From: Zingiber officinale
Taxonomy: Eukaryota > Streptophyta > Magnoliopsida > Zingiberales > Zingiberaceae
Direction: 5' to 3'
Assembly (NCBI RefSeq): GCF_018446385.1
Contig: NC_055990.1
Coordinates: 131,452,996 to 131,516,995 of the forward strand
DNA length: 64,000 nucleotides
Shown: positions 31,995-42,036 of the stretch, piece after piece
Layout of the letters: each line of letters starts with the position of its first letter
Position numbering within the stretch: position 1 is the stretch's first letter
Notes under the pieces: generated by a model
Told to the model about the DNA's origin: nothing
Databases searched by the model: none
The model's input: only the letters and a program-made list of their open reading frames with translations
Made by a program: the position numbers and the translations under genes

Positions 31995-34900
31995 TTGGTA
32001 AAGGGGGAGCGTCTATCAACTTGGTTTGTTGATAGTGGATGCTCCAAGCACATGACCGGGGACAAGTCACTATTTTCTACCATTCAAAACAAAAATAGAG
32101 GTAATGTGTCATTTGGTAACAATGGTAGTCTTAAGGTTGTAGGAGTTGGAGACATTCATATATCTGAATGTCTCCATATCAAGAATGTCCTTCTAGTCAA
32201 GGGGATGACTTTTAATCTCCTAAGTGTCAGTCAATTGTGTGATACGGGTTACACAATTGAATTTCATTCAAGTCAATGTTTGGTTAAACACATTGACACA
32301 CTTGACACGGTACTAGTAGGCACAAGGGTTGATAATATTTATCAAGTATCGTTTAAAAGTGCTACTAATGCTTTGATTAAGTGTTTTATGTCAAAAGAAG
32401 AAGAGTCTTGGCTATGGCATAGAAGGTTGGCACATGTAAACATGAAGAACATCCGGAAGTTGGCCAACCAAGGATTAGTGCGAGACTTACCCAGCATCAA
32501 GTACCACAAGATCAAACTATGTGATGCATGTCAAAAGGGTAAGCAAACAAAAGGTGTTCATAAAGGTAAAAGCACTGTAAGTACATCTACTGCTTTAGAT
32601 TTATTGCACATGGACCTATTTGATTGCAGTAGTGTAATATCATTGAATGGAAGTAGATATTGCTTGGTAATCGTTGATGATTTTACTAGATACACATGGA
32701 CCTTCTTTTTGAAACATAAGGACCAAACTATAGATATTTTTATTTCCTTTTGTAGAAGAACTGAAAATGAAAAATCGACAACAATTAAAACCATTAGAAG
32801 TGATCATGGTGGGGAATTTCAAAATCATAGGTTTTTAGAGTTTTGTCAAGAAAAGGGATATAGACATGAGTTCTCTACTCCAAGGACCCCACAGCAAAAT
32901 GGGGTTGTGGAGAGAAAGAACCGAGTCTTACAAGAGGCTGCACGAAGCATGCTCAATGAGTACTCACTACCGAGCTACTTATGGGCTGAAGCTGTGAATA
33001 CAGCTTGCTATGTGCAAAATCGAGTTTTAATACATAGGTTTTTAGGAAAGACTCCCCATGAACTTTGGTTTGGGAAACCACCTACAATTAAACATCTTAG
33101 GGTGTTTGGTTGTAAGGTGTTTATTTTGAACACCAAGGACCATCTTGGGAAGTTCACGGCTAAGGTTGATCAAGGGATACTGGTCGGGTATTCTCTTACC
33201 AGCAAAGCCTATCGAGTCTACAACAATAGGACCAAATTTATTGAAGAGTCCTCTGATGTAGCCTTTGAAGAAATCCCTAACTTAAATGATCAACCAAGGG
33301 ATGTAGGAGAAATTCAATTTGAACTTAGAAATCTAAGTTTGAATGATCAAAATGAAGAACGAGTCGAAGTTGACTCTGATGGTGATGAGCAAAGGCAACA
33401 AAGAACTCAATTTGATCCTTTGCCTGATATTGAGTCCTCGCCTGTGCCGAGTGAGACCATTCATGAGGCACCACCAACACCAAGACAATCTAGGATAGCC
33501 ACTAGTCATCCCCAAGACCAAATTGTGGGAGACATTCAACAAGGGGTTAGGACTAGATCATTCTTTAGAAATGAGTCTAATGAAGTCGCATTGATTTCAG
33601 AGATTGAACCAAAATTAGTTGATGAGGCATTGCGCGATCCTGATTGGATCATAGCTATGCAAGACGAATTAGGTCAATTTGAAAGGAGCCAAGTGTGGGA
33701 CTTGGTTCCTAGACCGAAAAAGACCACCATTATTGGAACTAAATGGGTCTTCAAAAATAAGTTAAATCAAAAGGGAGAAGTTGTAAGAAACAAGGCAAGA
33801 CTTGTAGCCAAGGGCTATAGTCAAGTCGAAGGTCTCGATTATGATGAGACTTATGCTCCCGTGGCACGATTAGAGTCCATTTGGTTGATGCTAGCTTTTG
33901 CTGCACATAGAGGTTTCAAACTCTATCAAATGGATGTTAAATCTGCCTTCCTAAATGGTTTTATTAAAGAAGAAGTCTATGTTGAACAACCACCGGGGTT
34001 TGTGAATACCGAAGCTCCAAACCACGTGTACAAGCTCAAGAAAGCACTTTATGGGCTTAAACAAGCACCACGAGCTTGGTACGAAAGGTTGTCAACATAT
34101 TTACTAGAAAAGGGTTTTGTGAGAGGCCAAATAGACCCAACACTATTTTTGCGTAGAGATGGTGAAAATATTTTTGTAGCCCAAGTATATGTCGATGACA
34201 TAATTTGTGGCTCAAATAACAAAGGCTATTTGAATGAATTTATTTCTCACATGGAAAGTGAGTTTGAGATGAGTCTAGTAGGAGAATTGACATTCTTCCT
34301 TGGACTTGAAATCAAACAAACTCGAGATGGCATTTATGTCCATCAGACGAAATACACTCAAGAGATGCTTAGAAAATTCAATATGAGTGACTCTAAGGAA
34401 GTGTCCACTCCAATGGCGACAAACACTCGCCTTGACAATGATGAGAGTGGAAAACCAATTGATCTAACGCAATATAGAAGCATGATTGGTAGTCTTCTAT
34501 ATCTCACAGCTAGTCGACCGGACATACTTTTCGCTGTGGGCATGTGCGCTAGATATCAAGTTTGTGCAAGGAATCTCATTTAATTGCAGTTAAGAGAATA
34601 TTGAGATACCTTAAGGGCACAATTCGAGTAGGTCTATGGTACCCTTGTATGTAGTCTTTTGACTTGATAGGATATACCGATTCCGATTATCTGGGTGCAA
34701 ATTGGATCGGAAAAGCACTAGTGGGGTTGCCAATTTTTAGGTTCATCTTTAGTTAGTTGGTCAAGTCGGAAGCAACATTGTGTTGCTCTCTCCACGACCG
34801 AGGCCGAATATATTGCCATGGGAGAGAGTGTATCACAATTGTTGTGGATGATACACACCCTAGAGGATTATGGACTTTCTTATAAGGGTGTACAAGTGCT

Positions 34901-35129
34901 ATGTGACAACATTAGCACGATCAACCTAACTAAAAATCCAGTCCATCATTCAAGGACCAAGCACATTGAAGTGCGTCATCACTTCATTAGAGATCACGTA
35001 GCTAGGGGTGACATTGTGCTCACATATGTGGAGTCAAAGTCAAACCTAGCCGACATTTTCACCAAACCCCTTCCGGAGAATGAATTTAGTCATTTAAGGA
35101 GGGAGTTGGGAATGTGTTTGGCTCCTTAG
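31995..35129 (+). pseudogene. pol: Element C Pol: PR, INT, RT, RNase H (frameshifted end)
   Basis: The frame is open from just after the gag stop to 34583. Protease: [13 protein letters not shown]. Pre-integrase: [11 protein letters not shown] and [11 protein letters not shown]. Integrase core: [17 protein letters not shown] and [12 protein letters not shown], with the D, D, E triad present. Reverse transcriptase: [12 protein letters not shown] and the catalytic YVDDII. The start codon position is undefined because the frame follows gag directly across TAG. The frame is lost after [16 protein letters not shown]. The 34560-34817 segment carries the first RNase H part (GYTDSDY) with shifts and a TAG. 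The end (34818-35129) is open again and finishes KSNLADIFTKPLPENEFSHL. Protease, integrase and RT look intact; RNase H does not. Confidence 0.92.
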
Positions 35130-35969
35130 GTCATTAGAACTTCACCATGATCAATAAGGACTATTAAAATGACAAGAGTAATTGGGACAATAATTTGGGC
35201 AACTTGGGAACATCTCACACAAACAATAAGGTTTAACAAAATATTTTTGTTTGCTAGAAATGGGGTGAGATGCTAGGATCAACCCAATTATTCAAAATGT
35301 ATCATGCATCCCTTGAATAATTAGGTTGAAGAGACATTAATTGAGTATGGGGAAGGTCATTACATAATTCATGTGTATTTGGCTCCTAGATCTTACTCAT
35401 AAATTCCAACCAAGGAATCTTGGTTGGACTTTTGCCTAGAAATTTTCTAATCATGGTTGATGGTTGATGTGTTGATTGGTATTGTTGCTTGGTTCATGTC
35501 ATGACTTTGATTGATAAAATGATAGGTTATTAAAGGGAATAATAACAACCTGGATATATTTTGACAAACTTGAAACTAAACATAACATGGATCAAGAATT
35601 TCAGCTTTCATGCCTTGTTTGAAAATTAGGACAAGTTGTTTATATTTTGACAAACTTGAACCTGATCATAGAGATGAGTTTAGCAAAAAATATGTTTTGA
35701 ACTCTTAAGGACCAAGAAGACAGAATTCCATATGGTTGGAGTTAGTGTGAGGTTTTGTTTGATAAGAAACTGAAACTTTAGGGCTTTAAAACAAGTTCAG
35801 ACCATAACTTTTAGGTAAGAGTTATGCTTGTAGATCCTCCAGGTTCTAGGTTCTGAACTTGGAAGTTTTCCTAGAGAAACTTCCACGAATTATCGAAACA
35901 AGTTACTGAAATTAGAACTTTCAGTTACTGGAATTACAACTTTCAGTTACTGAAATTACGGGAGAAATC
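35130..35969 (+). other. Element C pol to third-ORF spacer
   Basis: Non-coding AT-rich sequence. It contains GAGATG-flanked segments and three copies of CAGTTACTG(A/G)AATTA near 35905-35955. No gene seen. Confidence 0.6.
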
Positions 35970-36255
35970 AGACACTGATCGGTCTACGGACCGATCAAGT
36001 CAACCTGGCACGCTCGAGCCCGCTACTGATCCCTTTCTGATCGGTCTACAGACCGATCAGAGAGATCCCTGATCGGTCCGGAGACCGATCAGATTAATTC
36101 GGCACAAAAGCCACTGATCAATCTCTGATCGGTCTACCGACCGATCAGGAAGCTCTCTGATCAGTCCGTGGACCGATCAGGATGTTCCTGGATCGGTCCA
36201 GGGACCGATCAGGAGGCGTCTGATACCTTCGGATCGGACCACCGTCCGATCATTT
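35970..36255 (+). repeat. Internal palindrome cluster of element C
   Basis: About seven copies of GATCGGTC-4 nt-GACCGATC type palindromes lie just upstream of the third ORF. They are of the same kind as those in the C LTRs, although this region is not part of the LTR. Examples: CTGATCGG...CCGATCAG at 36038 and TGGATCGG...CCGATCAG at 36189. Confidence 0.85.
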
Positions 36256-36420
36256 CTTCACTGTACACCCATCTAAACCTTTAAAACCTCCCGATCCCTT
36301 CTTTTCTTCGTTCACGCGAAACCCTAGCCGACTCTTCCCACCAGCCCACCCTTTCTCTTCTCTTTGCACGCCAAACCTAGCCGAAGCTCTAGCCCTCGGA
36401 AGCCCTAGTCTAAAGTTCAA

Positions 36421-37851
36421 ATGGCACCAAGGTAACTTCTTACCTCTCTAAGAACTTGGCATTGTGTTTTCATTTCTCACTGAATCTTCTGTTGTTTTGT
36501 TGTCTTGGTTCTTAATTGTTGGTGGCTCCGGTGCTCACTCATTGCCCCATTTTACCCCATTGTGTCCCCTTAGGAAGAAATCAGTAGGTGAGGGTACTTC
36601 CAAGTCCAAAGATAAATCCAAAGCTCCTGCTGCTCCTTCCCGACCTCAACCATCCAGTTCAGGAAGATTTCCCAACCAACAGTTTGAACAATCCTTTAAG
36701 GAAAGGACCTTCAAATTGCTCCCATGTAGATCAGTCGATAGAAAATACATGAATGAGTTTTGTCCAGCCATTACGGAGACCATAGCCTACTATAAACTTG
36801 ATTCCTTGGTCTATTTAGAGAGAGATATCAATTTTGACCTAGTCTCTGAATTCTATAACAACCTTCATCAGACTATTGATGGTAGTTATAGATCAAGAGT
36901 GGCTAAGCAAAACATTGATTTCAGCTTAATTGCCTTCTTTGGTTATTTAGGCTGTCGTTTGTGTTCGGGGACGGTGTTCTCATTCTATCCTTCTTTGCCT
37001 GAACCCGTGCCTCATCCTTTTGATGTCTCATCTGACTCGATTTATGAGTACTTCTTTGGACATCCGAGACCAGATGGATTAGATGAGTTAGATGTCGACT
37101 TTCCTACATTTACAGCCCTTGGCCTTTCTGCTCCTGATTACATTCTTTTCAAAATTTTTGCAAACTGTCTTCTCCCTATTACTTCTAAACCATTGGCAGA
37201 GATTCGACCGTATCATTGTCTGATGCTTTACGGGTTGCGTAGGCGTCTTGACTTTGATGTCATGTCGAGTGTCTATACTTCTATCATATCCCATAGCGAG
37301 CCAAGCGGTTACACCATCTATATGCCTTTTGGGCATGTAATTACTGACTGGCTTGAGACCCTGGGTATTGATGTCTCTAAGGGGAGGATAGTAAAGATGG
37401 TTAAGCAGGATTGTCGACTTGGGAAACGTGCATTTTCCAAGTCTGGAATCTTAGGACAGGATGGGACAGTTAGGTGGAAGGATGGGAGGGCACTTGGTGA
37501 GTTACCTCGACGACAGGTTGCTCCTGTTGCTGCTCCTCCTGCTGCTGACGATGGGGAGGCCGATCCTGATCTGCGCGCCGAGCTGGAGAGTCGCTTTGAT
37601 CGACACGAGGAGATGGTGGCTGCTGAGTTCGATGGACTACGTATTCGGATGACCTGCGCGGGCATATTGACCAGCGCTTCGATGATATGCGCAGTCATCA
37701 GGTGGTGACACAGCAGTTGCTACTCGGATGGATGGCACACTACCCGCCTACTCAGTCTTACCCAGGCTATTCATCCTCCAGCGTGCCGCCTCAGGATTTC
37801 ACCCCTCCTGCCGATGATGGTGGTGTTCCTCAGTGTGAGGATGTTGATTGA
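36421..37851 (+). pseudogene. Element C third ORF (Sirevirus envelope-like / plant transposon protein), probably spliced
   Basis: Main open frame to 37708. After a Ser/Lys/Pro-rich N-terminal stretch it contains LVYLERDINFDLVSEFYNNL, ALGLSAPDYILFKIFANC and HVITDWLETLGIDVSKGR. These resemble the 'putative plant transposon protein' domain found in ORFs after pol in Sirevirus-type elements, sometimes called envelope-like; its function is unproven. An ATG at 36421 followed by three codons runs into AAG|GTAACT. A matching CCCCTTAG|GAAG acceptor at 36571-36573 would remove 142 nt (36432-36573) and join the short exon in frame. The hydrophobic N-terminus of the unspliced ORF (from 36464) would then be intronic. 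A single-base indel near 37650 shifts the frame; without it coding would run on to TGA 37849-37851. Confidence 0.75.
36432..36573 (+). other. Predicted intron in the element C third ORF
   Basis: GTAACT donor after AAG; pyrimidine-biased tract TTTTACCCCATTGTGTCCCC before TTAG|G. Removal keeps the frame. The intron itself contains the apparent signal-peptide-like stretch. Prediction only. Confidence 0.6.
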
Positions 37852-38314
37852 TACAGTTTGTTTGTTGGCTGTCTGTATTTTGGATGTTATTTGTTAGTCT
37901 TTATGTCGGACCTGGATGTTTGCACTTCTGATGCTACTCATATATTTATGCTACTCGGTTTTATATTTGCGTGCTCCTTATTATGCTTCATTTTCTATGT
38001 TTTTTTTATTATGTTGTTCCTATGCCATGATTTGATTGTATCTTTTGTCTTTCTTACTGTCGTATTGTGACCTTAGAGGGAACTCTAGGTCAGTTAAGAG
38101 AAGGCAGTATGGATTAAGGGGGAGCCTTTTGAGTTTTTGTCACCTCATTTGCACCTTTTCGGTGTTTGACAAAGGGGGAGAGGATAACGGGAAGGATCTT
38201 GATTCCCGTCATTGACTTGGTGGTGTATCCGTCTTAGGGGAGGATCCTGATTTCCCTAAAATTATGGGTATATGAGCATTTTTGATCTAAACTTAAATCG
38301 TGTTGTCAAACAAC
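37852..38314 (+). other. Element C 3' non-coding region
   Basis: T-rich, then GGGGGAG-containing sequences: AAGGGGGAGCC at 38118 and AAAGGGGGAGAGG at 38171. These resemble the polypurine tract and could act as secondary tracts. No gene. Confidence 0.6.
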
Positions 38315-38328
38315 AAAAAGGGGGAGAT
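38315..38328 (+). other. Polypurine tract of element C
   Basis: AAAAAGGGGGAGAT directly before TGTTGATA of the 3' LTR. Confidence 0.85.
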
Positions 38329-39981
38329 TGTTGATACAGTCTGACCTGGATGTTGTTTTGCTGTTGACACTGATTTAAGTTTGTATCAGATAATTAACTC
38401 AGATTAATTACTAATCTAGGTTGACTAGGTTGACCTGATTGAAGCAGTTGGAAAGTCCTGGTGAGTGAAGTCAGGTGAAAACCCTAGTGAGTGAAGCTAG
38501 GTGCAAGTCCTGGTGAGTGACGCCGGGCAAGGGAAAATCCAGATGGATCAAGGGTGATCGGACATCTGGTGTTGAAAAGTCCAAGAAGGAAACTTGGCAT
38601 GCGGAGTCAGAGAGGGATCGGTAGCTCGTTCTCTAGGACCAGATGAAGTCGGAGAGGGCTAGGGAGCTCATTTCTCCGGACTAGGTCAGAGAGGGCTCGA
38701 CCCGGACTGAGTCAAGAAGCTGGATCGGTCTGCAGACCGATCCAGTGAAACCTTTATACCTGATCAATCTGCCGACCGATCAGGAATTGATCAGTGGCTA
38801 CTGAACGTTTACTGATCGGTCTGCAGACCGATCAGAAATCGATCAGTAGCCTACTGTGATGTTACTGATCGGTCTGGAGACCGATCAGGAGGCTGTAAGC
38901 ATTTGGGAAGAACGCTATCTGATCGGTCTCGGGACCGATCAAATTAGTGCCTGATCGGTCCGCAGACCGATCAGGAGCTGCGCGTATTTTGAAACAGTGC
39001 TATCTGATCGGTCTGGGGACCGATCAAATTAGTGCCTGATCGGTCCGCAGACCGATCAGCGATGATCCAGAAAGCGTGGATCGGTCCGCAGACCGATCCA
39101 CAGTATTAATTGTTTTGCATGTACTTTTTTTGATTGCCGTATTTGTCTTCACCATCTGTTTTTAACCATCTGCTGTGAGTCTTTTGAGCTTGCAGGTTGC
39201 AGGTCACATTCTCATGGTTAATTTCAAATTGAGCTTCATTAAGAGAAGAAGATAAGTGCTCTTTACACTGTGATTTGCTGCAACAGATGCATTTGAGGCA
39301 TCAACGTTCACTGGGTTTCTGATTGCGATTGGGCTGCGATCTGCTTGACTCCTGGGGATTGGTTCGAGCTCAGAAGACGCCAGTGATGACTGTGATATCA
39401 TTGGTGTGAGTTCAGAGAACCAGGTAAGGAGAAAGAGGGATTGGCTGCAGCACTGATTGTGCAGTTTGACCGTGATCGGGAAGAGGGGTTGAGAAGCGGT
39501 AAAAACAGTGAGAGGAAACAAGAAAAACAACGAAAAGCTTGAAAGAAAAGTCTGCTGTTGTGCGAAGTTCTTGAGCTCTCGGGTGAACTGCGATCTCTGT
39601 TTTCTGCTACTGATCTCGCGTGGTTGTAAGCATTTCTATTCTCCTTTGCCACCGAGTTTCTGTAAGTCTCGTGCTTTAATTTAGATCTTTCTTGAGACTC
39701 TGTTGAGAGGTTGCTCCACCGAGAAGGAGACATCTTTAGCCGGAAGTTATCTGGGGTGCGATCTACCGAAGATCAAGGAGTCGTCCACCTTACGGACACG
39801 CCGAGGAGTAGGGGCAAGTTATCCCCGAACCTCGTATATCTTTGTGTCTGCTGTGTGTGTGTTTTTCTTCCTTCGTTTCAGTTTTCCACTTCCGCTGTGC
39901 TAACTAGTTTTTGTGTAGAACTCTCTTTTTTAAGAGGCTATTCACCCCCCCCCCCCCCTCTAGCCATCTAAGATCCCAACA
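38329..39981 (+). repeat. 3' LTR of element C
   Basis: A 1653-bp partner of 28710-30321 with the same ends. Palindromes at 38720-39105 are more complete and more numerous than in the 5' LTR, so the two LTRs differ most in this array. The C run is at 39945-39958. Confidence 0.92.
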
Positions 39982-40369
39982 GTCATTTCTCATTTCACCA
40001 CTGATACAGGTTGTTATGAGCAAGTCTTTCAGGTGATGTGATAATTAAAGCTAAGAAGAAGGGGTGACGTCTAAACCCGATCGAGCATAAGGTTATGTAT
40101 ATATTCAGACGGGAAGGATCAGTCGGACGCTAAGATACTTATGTTGGTGCAATATCCCTCAGGTCAAGGTTGACCTGGTTGACCAAGCTTGAGTCTTGGT
40201 TTTGATTTCAATGTTTGACAATACAAGACTTCGATGATATGGGTAAGTGCAGGTGTAGTTGTTCAGTTGGGGAGATTGTTTGGTGCAATTCCCCTCTGAT
40301 CAAGGTCTGATCAGGTTGGTTGAAGAAGAGTCAAGTAGGTCAAGGTTGACCAGATATTTGAGGGAAGTC

Positions 40370-41010
40370 CTAACTTGGAGGTTAGGCAAAGGAAAATCCT
40401 AGTGAGTGAAGCTAGGTGAAAGTGGTGAGTGGAGCCAGGCAGAGAGAAAATCCTGGTGAGTGAAGCCAGGTGAAAGAACTAGTGAGTAAAGCTAGACAAA
40501 AGGAAAATCCTAGTGAGTGAAGCTAGGTGAAAGTCCTAGTGAGTAAATCTAGGCAGAAGGAAAATCCTAGTGAGTAAAGCTAGGTGAAAATCCTAGTGAG
40601 TGAAGCTAGGTGAAAGACCTGGTGAGTGAAGTCAGGTAGAAGACAAGTCCTAGTGAGTAAAGCTAGGCAGAAGGGAAGTCCTGGTGAGTGAAGCCAGGCA
40701 CGGGGAAAACCAGATGGGTCAAGGTTGACCAGACATCTGGTGAAAGTCCAAGTAGGTCAAAGACATTGACCGGATACTTGGCACGAGGAAGAAAAGTCTA
40801 AGTACGTCAAAGGGATTGACCGGATACTTGGCAAGAAGGGAAAAGTCCAAGTAGGTCAAGGGAGTGACCAGATACTTGGCACGATGTGGAAAAGTCCAAG
40901 TGGGTCAAAGGGAATGACCGGACACTTGGTGAGGGAGTCCTAGCAGGTCAAGGGTGACCGGATGCTAGGAATGATGAACCAACAGGTCATGGATTGACCA
41001 GATGTTGGTT
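40370..41010 (+). repeat. Hairpin-unit array in the B 5' LTR
   Basis: Type 1 units: CCTAGTGAGTGAAGCTAGG (40398-40416) and CCTGGTGAGTGAAGCCAGG (40452-40470). Type 2 units have a GGTCA/TGACC inner stem with differing outer stems: CCAGATG/CATCTGG (40710-40740), CCAAGTA/TACTTGG (40848-40879), CCTAGCA/TGCTAGG (40939-40969), CCAACA/TGTTGG (40979-41008). Arms pair within each unit although sequences differ between units. Confidence 0.85.
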
Positions 41011-41049
41011 TGGGGCTTGGGACTTGGTTTTGGGCAAAAACCAGCAGCT

Positions 41050-41385
41050 GGATCGATCATCTGATCGATTGGCTGGAGCTCAATCGATCGCCCGATCGAT
41101 TGGGGAGTCCCTGCGAGAAGCCTTTGTCCCAATCGATCAGTGGATCGATTGGGAGGCAGTCGCGAGCGCATAGAAGCCTTCTGGATTGATCAGTGGATCG
41201 ATCCAGAGATCCCAATCGATCAATGGATCGATTGGGAAGTTGTGATCTATCACGATAAGCCCTGGATCGATCAACCGATCGATCCAGGCAAATTCCCAGA
41301 GCACAGAGGCGCTCTGGATCGATCAGTGGATCGATCCAAAGCCTCCCCGATCGATTGGTAGCAATCCAATCGATCGGGATCCGAC
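41050..41385 (+). repeat. ATCGAT palindrome cluster in the B 5' LTR
   Basis: About nine palindromes on the plan ATCGATC-2 to 4 nt-GATCGAT. Flanking bases pair too, for example CAATCGAT with ATCGATTG in some units and TGGATCGAT with ATCGATCCA in others. Confidence 0.85.
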
Positions 41386-41902
41386 CGTTGGCGTCGTATT
41401 TAGCTGCAGACGCTCGATTCCTTCAGTAGAGACAACGCAGAACATCACCGATTCATCCCATATCTTCACTGTGCTCTCAGAGCTCCTCCACAAGGTTCAG
41501 ATCGCCAGTTCTTTAAGGTTCTTGGAGGTTTTCCAAGTCAAGATGCGGATCTACAGCTGAGGAAGAAAGCTAGGGTTAGGGTTTTCTATACTCATTGTAA
41601 GCTTTTGCTTGTATTTGTGTATCCTTTCCCTTTCTTCTTGTAGTGTGAACTTGTAGGGCTTCTCCGCCTTCGGTAGTTACCGAAAAGGAGTGTTTATTAG
41701 TGGAGGTGTGTGTGAGTGTGTGGATCATTGGACTAGTCACCTCCTTTGGAGGTGGATACCAAGTAAATCTACTTGTTAGCGTTGTTGTATTTATTTCTTG
41801 TATATTTCCACTGCACATCTTTGAAGAAACAAGCAACGCCAACCACGAGCACGCGACGAGCTATTCACCCCCCCCTCTAGCTACATATTCGGTCCCAACA
41901 AG

Positions 41903-41914
41903 TGGTATCAGAGC
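41903..41914 (+). other. Primer-binding site of element B
   Basis: TGGTATCAGAGC two bases after the LTR, matching the initiator tRNA-Met 3' end. Confidence 0.87.
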
Positions 41915-42036
41915 GAGGTCGCTCTTCACCGGAATTATCGTCCGAAGGGCAAACATAACAAGAAGAGCTAGAGGGTGAAGAAGTTGAAGCAAAATTATCA
42001 AAGTCAAAAAAAAAATTCAAGAAGCTCAACTTCAAG

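Larger units (their letters stand above)
28710..39981 (+). mobile_element. Sirevirus-like Ty1/Copia element C, near complete
   Basis: An 11.3-kb element with LTRs 28710-30321 and 38329-39981, PBS 30324, gag, pol, a third ORF after pol, and a polypurine tract at 38315. The gag type with coiled coil and CCHC knuckle, the very long 3' region with palindromes, and an additional ORF after pol are known features of the Sirevirus lineage. GTCAT occurs at 28702-28706 and 39982-39986 as the probable target duplication, but three bases (TAT) separate the left copy from the LTR. It has the most complete coding capacity in the window. Confidence 0.92.
40142..41900 (+). repeat. 5' LTR of element B
   Basis: A 1759-bp LTR starting TGTTGGTGCAATATCCC and ending GGTCCCAACA. 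It holds hairpin arrays, then palindromes (41050-41385), a leader-like part, and TTCACCCCCCCCTCTAGC near the end. Confidence 0.92.

Noticed and set aside
36464..36573. Signal peptide or membrane segment at the start of the element C third ORF
   Set aside because: The stretch lies inside a well-formed predicted intron; treated as probably untranslated.
40965..41361. Arg/Asp/Ser-rich open frames over the ATCGAT palindromes (also 44894-45149, 56338-56758)
   Set aside because: Both strands are open because the DNA is palindromic; the repetitive peptides are by-products.
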